Positions 50,894 to 58,461 of a DNA stretch of 64,000 nt are shown piece by piece; positions within the stretch are counted from its first letter, which is position 1; every line of letters begins with the position of its first letter. This DNA is from JBBDZE01 sp040900345. GTDB lineage: Bacteria > Patescibacteriota > Minisyncoccia > Spechtbacterales > 2-12-FULL-38-22. The notes below the pieces were generated by a model. The model was not told where the DNA came from and searched no databases. It was given only the letters and a program-made list of their open reading frames with translations. A program made the position numbers and the translations under genes. The stretch lies in assembly GCA_040900345.1 (NCBI GenBank), contig JBBDZE010000033.1:1-64000 (forward strand), read 5' to 3'.

Positions 50894-52048
50894 TTACTGC
50901 TTCTTCTGTCCTTGTTTGCGGGGCTTATAGTAAGTCTTCCCCTTGAGTTGTTCAGGCAGCAAATCTTCCTTGGGATAGCGCTCGTATCCCTTCCCATACC
51001 CCAGATTCTTCATTAACTTGGTAGGAGCATTCCGGATTTTCATTGGCACGGGCAAATTGCCGTAGCGCTTGACATCCTCCATAGCCCGACCCAAACCCTC
51101 GTAAGCGCTTTTGTCCTTTTGGCATTGGGACAAATAGACCACGCCGTGGGCGAGATTGATGGCACATTCGGGCAGACCGATGGTCTCCACCGAGCGGAAC
51201 ACGTCATTGGCAACAACCAGTGCGGTCGGTTGGGCCATGCCAATGTCCTCACTAGCGAACACGACCATACGCCGAGCAATGAATTTAGGATCCTCGCCAG
51301 CATCTATCATGCGGGCTAAATAGTACAAGGCTGCATCCGGCTGGCTTGCCCGCATGCTTTTTATGAAAGCTGAGATAGTATTGTAGTGCTCCTCACCCTT
51401 TTTGTCGTACCGCAAGTGTTTGGACTGGAGCGTGTCCTTGAGGGTCTCTGTCGTTATCTTCCCGTACAAGCGATTGGCATTTTCGAGCATCGTAATGGCC
51501 TGGCGAGCATCCCCGTTTGCCATGGCGATAAGCCAGTCTCTGGCCGCTTTGTCCATTTTGAACTTTGTCCGCGCAATTATTTTTGCCATCTCCTTGCCAG
51601 AAAACTCGTTGAGAACAAATACACGACAGCGCGACAGGAGCGGGGCAACTACTTCAAAACTGGGGTTTTCCGTGGTGGCCCCAATGAGTGTGAGCTCCCC
51701 ACTCTCCACATACGGCAAAAGAAAATCCTGTTGGCTTTTGTTGAAGCGATGAATTTCATCGAGGAAGAGCACCTTGGGTTTGTCGGCCGCATCGTCTTCA
51801 AGTATTTTTTTAATGTCACCTTTTCCGGCTGAAACGGCCGAAAGCTGATAGAGCTTGGCATCCAGCGCCTTGGCGTAGATGCGCGCAAGCGTGGTTTTGC
51901 CTACGCCCGGCGGCCCCCACAGAATGAACGAAAAGAGATGCTTTTGTTCAACCGCAACACGCAAGGGCTTTCCCGTGCCGACCAGATGCTCTTGCCCCAC
52001 AAACTGCTTTAGGCTAGTGGGGCGTATGTGGGCTGCCAAGGGTTCCAT
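50894..52048 (-). CDS. rarA: RarA/MgsA replication-associated AAA+ ATPase
   Basis: 384 aa. N-terminal LAAHIRPTSLKQFVGQEHLV, Walker A GPPGVGKTTLA (~residue 47), Walker B VLFLDEIHRF, sensor 1 IGATTENPSF, and the C-terminal MgsA/RarA tetramerisation domain (DAALYYLARMIDAGEDPKFI; YLSQCQKDKSAYEGL). Acts at stalled replication forks with SSB. Forms a 7-base-spaced pair with the UDG gene. Confidence 0.94.
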   Translation of the reverse strand: MEPLAAHIRPTSLKQFVGQEHLVGTGKPLRVAVEQKHLFSFILWGPPGVGKTTLARIYAKALDAKLYQLSAVSAGKGDIKKILEDDAADKPKVLFLDEIHRFNKSQQDFLLPYVESGELTLIGATTENPSFEVVAPLLSRCRVFVLNEFSGKEMAKIIARTKFKMDKAARDWLIAMANGDARQAITMLENANRLYGKITTETLKDTLQSKHLRYDKKGEEHYNTISAFIKSMRASQPDAALYYLARMIDAGEDPKFIARRMVVFASEDIGMAQPTALVVANDVFRSVETIGLPECAINLAHGVVYLSQCQKDKSAYEGLGRAMEDVKRYGNLPVPMKIRNAPTKLMKNLGYGKGYERYPKEDLLPEQLKGKTYYKPRKQGQKKQ

Positions 52049-52055
52049 GGTCCCC

Positions 52056-52655
52056 TTATTTCACCACTTCCTTGAGTTTTTGAAAATCCCCTTGAAGGAC
52101 TTCTTTTGTGGCGCCCGAATACAGCGCGGCCGCGGGATGATAGAGCGGAAAAATCGTAATGGGGCCATACGATGCCGAAGCGGCAATGGGCGTACCGTGC
52201 AAAACGCCGATGGTCAGCCCCGCCTCCTGCGCTCCAAACTTTTCCAAAAGGTACTGCATGGAAAAGCGCCCCAAGGTGGCGATTATTTTGGGCTGGATAC
52301 TATCAATTTGTCTATCCAAGAATGGTCCATACAGCGCAATTTCCTGCGGGCTTGGGTCGCGGTTAGCCGGCGGACGGTCTTTTACGATGTTAGTTATATA
52401 GACGTCTTCGCGCTTAATGCCGGCGCCCTCTAGCAGCTCGTCCAGCACACGTCCAGCCGCTCCGCAAAAAGGGCGGCCTTGCTCGGCCTCGTTCTTGCCG
52501 GGCGCCTCACCGATGAACATGAGCTTGGCGTCATGGTTGCCTTCCCCAATAACCGGATAAGCGCCGGCCGCTATGCGCGCCGCATACAGTGGCGAGGCTT
52601 TGAGGGCAAGTACTTCATCTCGAATCGCCTTAAGTTGGTCGTCCTTTGTGTCCAC
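52056..52655 (-). CDS. Family-4-type uracil-DNA glycosylase lacking Fe-S cysteines
   Basis: 199 aa. UDG fold: FIGEAPGKNEAEQGRPFCG (motif A), TNIVKDRPPANRDPSP and YHPAAALY (motif B region). Family 4 enzymes carry a [4Fe-4S] cluster held by four Cys (CxxC near the N-terminus, KCRPP, and one ~16 residues later); here these positions are S/Y, D and Y, and the only Cys is in PFCG. So it likely folds without a cluster. Removes uracil from DNA. Its 3' side overlaps the start of... the neighbour ending at 52630 by 26 bases. Confidence 0.85.
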   Translation of the reverse strand: MDTKDDQLKAIRDEVLALKASPLYAARIAAGAYPVIGEGNHDAKLMFIGEAPGKNEAEQGRPFCGAAGRVLDELLEGAGIKREDVYITNIVKDRPPANRDPSPQEIALYGPFLDRQIDSIQPKIIATLGRFSMQYLLEKFGAQEAGLTIGVLHGTPIAASASYGPITIFPLYHPAAALYSGATKEVLQGDFQKLKEVVK

Positions 52656-53208
52656 GGAAGTCGTTTAGGATGTTCTGATAGCCCGTTTGCTCAACAACGT
52701 TCCACGCCTCCCGATACTCCGGAGGCTCTTCACCCCTTTCTACGTCGCGCTTCAAGCGATTCGCGTCGCCGAGTACTTCTAGATAGAGATGCGCGTGCAC
52801 AGCATGCACAAAGACGTGCCGCAGTATAGTGCTGTCGGTTATATCAGAGAACAAGCCGACCGTCACTACTTCAGCCTTCACGCCTTGCGTATTGTAGTCG
52901 CCGAGTCGATGGATAAGCTCATGAGTCAGCACGTCCACAAACCAGTCCGAATCGGTACGGCTTGAAATGACAATGGGGTCGCTAAACGCACCCTCGTAGC
53001 TTCCTACCACATAAACGGGAATACGATTTTCAAAAAACGTCAGGCCGGTGACTTCTTGCATGCCAGCGAGAAGCCGCTCTTCTTCTTGTTGCCATGCCGC
53101 GCGCCTCTCTTCAACACGAGTGAGCATCTCGTCTTCTGAAAATGAAGCATGCGCGTAGGCGTCAAAAATCGGCGCAAGAAACTTTCCGTAGATGATATCA
53201 ATCTCCAT
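52630..53208 (-). CDS. HELIH-motif protein, putative metallopeptidase
   Basis: 192 aa. One clear motif, THELIHRLGD (~residue 92), fits the HExxH zinc-protease signature; a candidate third ligand (His-rich RHVFVHAVHAHLYLE, ~130-145) follows. No signal peptide. Substrate unknown; some HELIH proteins of this size are anti-restriction or M78-like proteins, but similarity is too limited to assign. It overlaps the UDG start by 26 bases. Confidence 0.65.
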   Translation of the reverse strand: MEIDIIYGKFLAPIFDAYAHASFSEDEMLTRVEERRAAWQQEEERLLAGMQEVTGLTFFENRIPVYVVGSYEGAFSDPIVISSRTDSDWFVDVLTHELIHRLGDYNTQGVKAEVVTVGLFSDITDSTILRHVFVHAVHAHLYLEVLGDANRLKRDVERGEEPPEYREAWNVVEQTGYQNILNDFRGHKGRPT

Positions 53209-53214
53209 AGCTTG

Positions 53215-53340
53215 TTACTGCAATGAAAAGACCTCGTAGTGGAGGCGGGCGTTGGGCACGCCGAGTTTCGTGAATGTCGCAATAAGTGATTTCAGCATGG
53301 GCGGGGGTCCGCAAAGAAAGACGCCAGTTCTTCTTTTTAC
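53215..53340 (-). pseudogene. C-terminal remnant of a ferredoxin/NAD(P)H reductase
   Basis: Only ~41 codons between a stop and the end: KRRTGVFLCGPPPMLKSLI ... LGVPNARLHYEVFSLQ, which is the closing NAD-binding segment (CGPPPM) and C-terminal aromatic tail of FAD/NAD(P)H oxidoreductases. The rest of the protein is not present upstream; a partly matching stretch in another frame (MSTHELSKKK) suggests a frameshift at an A/G-rich run at ~53325-53345. Gene decay or misassembly. Confidence 0.55.
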
Positions 53341-53396
53341 TCAACTCATGCGTACTCATCCTGCTGCGAGAAGCCGCATATCTATATTCACAAAAT

Positions 53397-54407
53397 TCAC
53401 AAAGCATGCTCTCCTTCTCCTCGCCGCTTTTCCATCTGTTCCCAGACGAAATGGCCCGCGAAAAGAACGAGGAACCATCCCGCATAGCCAAGTAAAAACT
53501 CTCCATAGCCAAACGTAAGATGTTCAAAAGAGTCAACGAACGTAATCGTGGTCCAGGAAGTAATTGAAATCGTTCCCGAAATACTGGCGGCCGTAGCCCA
53601 GCGTCCGGCTAAATCCCGCGCGCCGCTCTTGACCGTCCGCAAGAGTTTTTCGCCTATGGGCCCGCCCAAAATAACCCCGTTAATAATAAGGATGCCAACA
53701 ACCGTCTGCATGAAGAAAAATTTAGGCGTGAGGGCAATGGCATCTCCAAAAACCAAAGCAACACTAAGAAAATCAATCCCCAATCCCACCCATATTACCT
53801 TGCTGATACTGCGAAAGTGGGGATAGATATGTTGTTTCAATAGGGATGAACGGTGTGAGACGACGAACAAAAAATCAAGCGTAATGACCGTCCCCAGCGT
53901 AAAGATGGAGTGAGCACTGTGCCCTATGTAAAATAATTGAGTGCGATCAAACTGGCCCGTCCAGGCGGGAAAACTAATCAAGAAAAGCACCACAGCGAGC
54001 GCGGCGACAAAGAAGGAAAAATATGCCTTTGTTCGCCATACTTGCGGTGCGAGGCGCAATGCGACAAACAGGAGCAGGGCACTGCCAAAGAAGACAAAAA
54101 ACGGTGTCGCCGTAAACGGCACTGCCGCCAGTCGTTCGACATGCGTAGGAACCACACCAATGCCCTCGTGGGCAAGCGCGGTCGCCGATAGCAGGCCGAT
54201 CCATGAGGCAAGTGCTACCGCCATGCCACCCCAAAACGGCAGGAACAGCCGTGCGGCCACACGCCGGTAGGCGGCTGCTTGTTCTGCGTTGGCGACACGT
54301 TGGCTCTTGTACAAAAAAACAGCACCCCATAAGGACGTCGCGCCCGCAAGGGCTAGGCCGAGTTGCCGCCCGAACATGAAGAGCTCGGAAAGTTCTGCGC
54401 CAAACAT
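53397..54407 (-). CDS. Multi-pass membrane protein, unknown
   Basis: 336 aa with about 8-9 hydrophobic segments, regularly spaced (LALAGATSLWGAVFLY; FFVFFGSALLLFVALRLAP; YFSFFVAALAVVLFLISF; TLGTVITLDFLFVVSH; FLLGYAGWFLVLFAGHFVWE). Contains paired His residues in helices (GHSAHS, SHRS, VLFAGH), which may bind haem or metal. No family recognised. ATG follows the 54409 small gene by one base overlap of TAATATG. Possibly worked with the decayed reductase 3' to it. Confidence 0.75.
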   Translation of the reverse strand: MFGAELSELFMFGRQLGLALAGATSLWGAVFLYKSQRVANAEQAAAYRRVAARLFLPFWGGMAVALASWIGLLSATALAHEGIGVVPTHVERLAAVPFTATPFFVFFGSALLLFVALRLAPQVWRTKAYFSFFVAALAVVLFLISFPAWTGQFDRTQLFYIGHSAHSIFTLGTVITLDFLFVVSHRSSLLKQHIYPHFRSISKVIWVGLGIDFLSVALVFGDAIALTPKFFFMQTVVGILIINGVILGGPIGEKLLRTVKSGARDLAGRWATAASISGTISITSWTTITFVDSFEHLTFGYGEFLLGYAGWFLVLFAGHFVWEQMEKRRGEGEHAL

Positions 54408-54408
54408 A

Positions 54409-54588
54409 TTAGCGATTCAACAAAAATAACAAGACGCCAAAGAGGTACAAACCCTTGGCCACAACCCAGACGGTAAAATCTCCGTAGACAAGAACGAATG
54501 GCAAACTCGCGAGCAACACAATGCCCGCGCTGAGTAAAATATATTCACTTAACCGAAGCTCAGTAAAAAATGACCGGCCCTTCATCAT
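54409..54588 (-). CDS. 59-aa small membrane protein
   Basis: Frame ATG 54588 to TAA 54409: MMKGRSFFTELRLSEYIL ... ending GVLLFLLNR. Two hydrophobic stretches (YILLSAGIVLLASLPFVLV and VVAKGLYLFGVLLFLL). The stop lies right before the ATG of the 53397 gene, so the two would be co-translated; this supports it as a real gene. Confidence 0.65.
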   Translation of the reverse strand: MMKGRSFFTELRLSEYILLSAGIVLLASLPFVLVYGDFTVWVVAKGLYLFGVLLFLLNR

Positions 54589-54702
54589 GCGTTCAGTATA
54601 CCATCCTTATAGAAGTCTTCTCGGGAAAGGCAAGGCGGGCACAATGGCGTTGCACCCGCTGGCCTCGAGCCTCCTTTCGTGGCTCGTGGCTTGTTTGAGG
54701 GA

Positions 54703-55092
54703 TTAGCTTCCCGATGGGGCTTCACCTGTGGGAAAGAGTTCTTGGAAGACTCGCAGGGCAAGCTTCTCTCGCACCATCCTTGGTGAACTTGAACGAGCCT
54801 CTGCCTCATCCGAGCCGCTTTCCTCCCACCTCCTCAGTTCCTTCCCCTCTGAACTTTCAGCGATGAGCCTACAGATGCATCCGTCCGCATCGTTATACCA
54901 GAACGTCGGTCTCGGAAGATGATGCAGTCGGAAGAATTCGTAGATGGCACCTTCCCAATTTTTGGTCTTGGAGCACTCCCGAATAGCTTGCTCCAAGCGC
55001 TTCCACTCTTCGGGGTCAACCACGACCGGAGGAACCCAGCAGGGAGTCGGTGGGGTGGAAGCTTGCACTCCCTTATCCGTCGTCTGTGTCAT
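54703..55092 (-). CDS. 129-aa unknown protein
   Basis: No recognised family. Soluble, acidic, with WKRLEQAIRECSKTKNWEGA and a helix-rich C-terminus. GGGGAG lies before the ATG. Composition (G+C-rich, charged) is like the small unknown genes at 11-16 and 61-63 kb. Confidence 0.6.
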   Translation of the reverse strand: MTQTTDKGVQASTPPTPCWVPPVVVDPEEWKRLEQAIRECSKTKNWEGAIYEFFRLHHLPRPTFWYNDADGCICRLIAESSEGKELRRWEESGSDEAEARSSSPRMVREKLALRVFQELFPTGEAPSGS

Positions 55093-55265
55093 TGAGGTCT
55101 CCCCTCGTTATATAAAAACATCCGCCCACCACTGTGGAACGGACGCCTCCAAATCTCTCTCGCTTCTGAACAACTATACCGCACATGAGGCATTCGGTAA
55201 ACAAACTTATACACAGCCTGTTAGCGCCGCACCTTGTTCTTAGGTGTGGCGCTCGCTGCGGTAGC

Positions 55266-55673
55266 TCATTCTTGTTCCTTGCCGCTCTTGTCCAAATCGA
55301 GACAGACAGAGTTCATACAATAGCGTTTGCCGGTTTCGGTAGGCCCATCATTGAACACATGGCCCAAATGCGAACCGCACTTGGCGCACGCAATTTCTGT
55401 GCGCTCAATGCCCAGGGAACCATCCGATTTCTCTTTGACCGCATCCGGCAACGCCTCGTCAAAGCTGGGCCACCCCGTGCCGGAGTCGAACTTGGCGTCG
55501 GATGAGAAGAGCGGATTGCCGCAGGCAGCACAGTTGTACGTGCCCGAGGACTTTTCGTGCAAGTACTTGCCGCTGCCGGGCATCTCCGTACCACCCTCGC
55601 GTAACGAATGGTACTGTTCGGGCGACAGCTTACTCTTCCACGCGTCTTCAGTTTTGGGCGTTTTATCCTCCAT
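55266..55673 (-). CDS. msrB: Peptide methionine-R-sulfoxide reductase
   Basis: 135 aa. Two CxxC zinc pairs (NCAACG, CAKCG), GTGWPSFDEAL and GSHLGHVFNDGP, and RYCMNSVCLDL with the catalytic Cys. Repairs the R isomer of Met sulfoxide with thioredoxin. Start ATG 55673 lies one base after the msrA stop; the two form an operon. Confidence 0.95.
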   Translation of the reverse strand: MEDKTPKTEDAWKSKLSPEQYHSLREGGTEMPGSGKYLHEKSSGTYNCAACGNPLFSSDAKFDSGTGWPSFDEALPDAVKEKSDGSLGIERTEIACAKCGSHLGHVFNDGPTETGKRYCMNSVCLDLDKSGKEQE

Positions 55674-55674
55674 A

Positions 55675-56220
55675 CTATTGGGCATCCTTGAGAAGTTCTG
55701 CAAACTCCTTTTGGACCTTTTCAAGTTTCGGGTTGATGATCACTTGGCAGTACCCCGCGTTTTTGTTCTTCTCGTAATAGTTTTTGTGGTAGTCCTCGGC
55801 TGGGTAGAAGTTCATGAGCGGCTCCACGTGCGTGACGATAGCCTTCCCTTCGTTACTGGAGGCATTGAGCTTGGCGATGAACTCCTCTGCTGCCTTCTTC
55901 TGTTGGGGTGTCGTGTAAAATAGCACCGAGCGGTACTGAGTTCCCACATCGTTGCCTTGGCGGTTCAGTGAGGTCGGATCGTGCGAGGCAAAAAAGACGG
56001 TCAGCAGGTCTTGGTAGCCAACGTGCGCAGGGTCGTACTCTATCTTGATAACCTCCGCGTAGCCGGTCGCCCCCGAGCACACCTGCTCGTATGTGGGGTT
56101 TTCCACGTGGCCGCCGGCATAGCCCGGCTCCACCGAGCTGACGCCCTCGAGCATCTTGAAGACCGCCTCGGTACACCAGAAGCATCCGCCACCGAACACT
56201 GCTGTTTCGATATTCGTCAT
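55675..56220 (-). CDS. msrA: Peptide methionine-S-sulfoxide reductase
   Basis: 181 aa. GGGCFWCTEAVF (catalytic Cys in GCFWC), GYAGGHVENPTYEQVCSG, and EPLMNFYPAEDYHKNYY. Repairs the S isomer of Met sulfoxide. Start ATG 56220 is favoured; a 30-residue extension has no support. With msrB forms a complete Met-repair pair. Confidence 0.96.
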   Translation of the reverse strand: MTNIETAVFGGGCFWCTEAVFKMLEGVSSVEPGYAGGHVENPTYEQVCSGATGYAEVIKIEYDPAHVGYQDLLTVFFASHDPTSLNRQGNDVGTQYRSVLFYTTPQQKKAAEEFIAKLNASSNEGKAIVTHVEPLMNFYPAEDYHKNYYEKNKNAGYCQVIINPKLEKVQKEFAELLKDAQ

Positions 56221-56254
56221 GTCTTTAGTATACCGCACCGAAAAACTCCAGCCA

Positions 56255-56308
56255 GACAAAGACCGTAAGCTATTTCGACCGCCGTCGAAATAGCTTACGG
56301 TCTTTGTC
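56255..56308. repeat. 54-base perfect hairpin between msrA and the tRNA-binding gene
   Basis: 25-base perfect arms with a 4-base loop (56280-56283). Probable terminator of the minus-strand gene ending at 56319. Confidence 0.85.
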
Positions 56309-56318
56309 AATCGCTTTT

Positions 56319-56651
56319 CTACCCCACCTTGCTTCCTGGGTCCACGAGCTTTTCGGGATGCAACAGCACTGGCGCGCCCTCTTGCCCGTGTGCAGCCAAC
56401 AGCATGCCGTTGCTTTTCATGCCCAGCATTTCGCGCGGTTCCAAATTGGTCACAAAAGGTAACTGCATGCCAATCAACACTTCGGCATCCACATACTTGG
56501 CAATGCCTGACAAAATTTGACGCGGCTCTTCCTCGCCAAAGTCAACCATCAGTTTAAGCAGTTTTTCCGATCCTTCAACCGGCTCGGCCGAAAGAATGGT
56601 GCCAATTTTTATTTCTACTTCGCTAAAATGAGAAAAAGGAATGTTGACCAT
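56319..56651 (-). CDS. tRNA-binding-domain protein (MetRS C-domain/CsaA-like)
   Basis: 110 aa, one OB-fold tRNA-binding domain: EVEIKIGTILSAEPVEGSEKLLKLMVDFG then RQILSGIAKYV, and NLEPREMLGMKSNGMLLAA. This is the MetRS C-terminal domain type and stands alone here; could act as a trans-acting tRNA-binding subunit or CsaA-type chaperone. Start ATG 56651. A palindrome (56682) lies just upstream and may control it. Confidence 0.88.
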   Translation of the reverse strand: MVNIPFSHFSEVEIKIGTILSAEPVEGSEKLLKLMVDFGEEEPRQILSGIAKYVDAEVLIGMQLPFVTNLEPREMLGMKSNGMLLAAHGQEGAPVLLHPEKLVDPGSKVG

Positions 56652-56681
56652 GCTGTTATTGTATCGCATTTCTCTCAAACG

Positions 56682-56719
56682 AAAACATTCTAATATTCTT
56701 GAGAATATTAGAATGTTTT
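56682..56719. promoter_or_regulatory. Palindrome d, candidate ArsR operator
   Basis: 19-base perfect arms around TTGA-type centre. It overlaps the last codons of the ArsR gene and stands 31 bases before the tRNA-binding gene. Its core is the same as in 56989-57026. Confidence 0.7.
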
Positions 56720-56974
56720 TAGAAAATCTACAAACCTCCTTCCATACGGAGAAAGCGAGTGAGCAACCGAAGGCCCCTGATATTTTTTATTCAGCAACCC
56801 TGCATGCGCAAGGCGACGGGTATGCTCGGAGGTTGTTTTGATATTGCAATGAAGCTCCTCGGCAATTGCGTCCAGCGTTAAGCCTTCCGCTTTTGCAAGT
56901 AAGAACAAAATTTCAATGCGTCGATGATTTGCGGCCCCCTTGCAATACCGCTCAAGTTGCTTTGCTTTTTTCAT
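56708..56974 (-). CDS. ArsR-family winged-helix regulator
   Basis: 88 aa: ANHRRIEILFLLAKAEGLTLD (helices 1-2), ELHCNIKTTSEHTRRLAHAGLL (recognition helix) and the wing with KYQGPSVAHSLSPYGRRF. No metal-binding Cys pair in helix 3 or 5, so it may sense something else. It is bracketed by two almost identical palindromes, suggesting self-regulation and control of the downstream gene. Confidence 0.85.
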   Translation of the reverse strand: MKKAKQLERYCKGAANHRRIEILFLLAKAEGLTLDAIAEELHCNIKTTSEHTRRLAHAGLLNKKYQGPSVAHSLSPYGRRFVDFLKTF

Positions 56975-56988
56975 ACTTCCACCCTACT

Positions 56989-57026
56989 CTATCATTCTAA
57001 TATTCTCAAGAATATTAGAATGATAG
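56989..57026. promoter_or_regulatory. Palindrome e, candidate ArsR operator
   Basis: 18-base arms with CA centre, 14 bases upstream of the ArsR start on the minus strand. Shares ATTCTAATATTCT and its complement with 56682-56719. Confidence 0.75.
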
Positions 57027-57030
57027 TTGC

Positions 57031-57471
57031 TTATTGTTTTGCGGTTCCATAGAAAAGATTAATGCACTCATCGTTGCCTGATATCAAGTCAAGCTCCAGT
57101 GCGTCCTGTGCGCTCACCCAGCAGTAATCCTGGTGCTCATCGCTCAAGACAACGCGCGGCTTTTTGGGCAGCTGGACCTGGAACATGTGGAAAATAAAAT
57201 CAAACTCCGGGTAGCGAACGTATGTTTTTTGAAAGTAGCCAATAACCTCAACCGGCACCGAAATTCCTGTTTCTTCCTGCAATTCCCTGGCTATTGCCGC
57301 CTGCAACGCCTCGCCCGGGTCAACTTTACCCCCTGGCATGCCCCATCGACTGCCCTGAAATACGCCATCTTTTCTGCGCAAAAAGAGTGCTTTTCCTTCG
57401 GCTTCCAAAAAACAACTTACGGCCTCAACCGTTGGGTTAAAATGTTTGGGAGGTTTTTGGTAGACACTCAT
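57031..57471 (-). CDS. NUDIX hydrolase
   Basis: 146 aa. Full NUDIX box GGKVDPGEALQAAIARELQE plus ETGISV (G-x5-E-x7-RE-U-xEExGU), near residue 58-80. Hydrolyses nucleoside diphosphates linked to another group; MutT-like cleaning of oxidised nucleotides is one possibility. ATG 57471 overlaps the stop of the next gene (ATGA). Confidence 0.93.
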   Translation of the reverse strand: MSVYQKPPKHFNPTVEAVSCFLEAEGKALFLRRKDGVFQGSRWGMPGGKVDPGEALQAAIARELQEETGISVPVEVIGYFQKTYVRYPEFDFIFHMFQVQLPKKPRVVLSDEHQDYCWVSAQDALELDLISGNDECINLFYGTAKQ

Positions 57472-57935
57472 AGGCCTTGTGCTTCCATCCAATCGTGCGG
57501 CATGACTGATGCAATGCCCAAACGTTTGGCTTGTTCGTATTCCCACGAGGCGCCTTTAGACGTTTCCCAACCGGGAAGAAAATAAAACTTTGCAATATAG
57601 CCGGTTTCAAAAATGGGCAAAAAGAAATCGTCCAGCAAGCCCATCAGATAGCCGGTCTCAACACCCTTGCGTTTGATGTTTTGAACCGCATGCTCAAAGG
57701 GACGCTGGTCAAAGACGTTCTCCCTTCCTGCGATGAGCAACTCAATGGCCATGTCAAAAATGCGAAAATTATCCGCTACCGAGCCCATGCCCCCGGTAGA
57801 GATGGGGCCGCACACTTGCACCACCGGCTCGGGAATGCGCGGCAAAATCTGCATAGCAAGGGCCAGCATATCCTCGTAGCTGTCCATCGTCGCTACCTGC
57901 TCTAATTCTTCTTTGGTCCAATGGGGGTTAGGCAT
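57468..57935 (-). CDS. DUF4406/nucleoside-2-deoxyribosyltransferase-like protein
   Basis: 155 aa. Rossmann-like start VVQVCGPISTGGMGS, FDMAIELLIAGRE, and the YFLPGWETSKGASWEYEQAK motif (LPGWExSxGA-E), typical of the DUF4406/deoxyribosyltransferase group. May remodel nucleosides, matching the adjacent NUDIX. Confidence 0.8.
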   Translation of the reverse strand: MPNPHWTKEELEQVATMDSYEDMLALAMQILPRIPEPVVQVCGPISTGGMGSVADNFRIFDMAIELLIAGRENVFDQRPFEHAVQNIKRKGVETGYLMGLLDDFFLPIFETGYIAKFYFLPGWETSKGASWEYEQAKRLGIASVMPHDWMEAQGL

Positions 57936-57972
57936 ACGTTATAGTTGTCATTCAATGATGACTTTCCTCGTC

Positions 57973-58461
57973 CTAAACTCCCTTACGTTGGTCCACCAAG
58001 CCACCCAGGTAGTTTGCTGTATAAATAATCTCATCGCCTTGCACGATCTGCTCTTCACCGGAATATTTCTCCAAATCACCCTCCCATGCATTCACGTAGG
58101 TAAAGCTATCCTGTCGGTACTCTTTGGGGCCGCGAAAAGGAGCCTCCTGCGGCATTCGCATTAAAGCATTACGTAAAACCTCATACACGGGATTTGGGTC
58201 TGCGCTTTCATTCACCCATCCATAGTACACCATTATCCAGGAGGGTTTGCTATCGTAAAGCACAATTACTCTACCGCCGTAGGGCTCGCCGCCAAAAAAA
58301 TTATCATGTGAGCGCCACAGACCCTTTTCGAACGGGATTGTGGTAGAACCATCGGGCTCTTTCACCCAGTCCTTTTCCTCTCCAGCGGCGTATCCCGCCT
58401 TGTTGCAGTCAACCAAGAATTGACGTAACTGTTCGATATCCATGGGCATGTCGTGATGCAT
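57973..58461 (-). CDS. DUF5680-like protein
   Basis: 162 aa. Regular pattern FLVDCNKAGYAAGEEKD, GLWRSHDNFFGGEPYGGRVI and SWIMVYYGWV, the core of a small beta-rich domain I know as DUF5680. Function unknown. Start may be ATG 58461 or ATG 58443 (MDIEQL). It overlaps the end of the kinase-like gene upstream by 35-53 bases. Confidence 0.72.
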   Translation of the reverse strand: MHHDMPMDIEQLRQFLVDCNKAGYAAGEEKDWVKEPDGSTTIPFEKGLWRSHDNFFGGEPYGGRVIVLYDSKPSWIMVYYGWVNESADPNPVYEVLRNALMRMPQEAPFRGPKEYRQDSFTYVNAWEGDLEKYSGEEQIVQGDEIIYTANYLGGLVDQRKGV

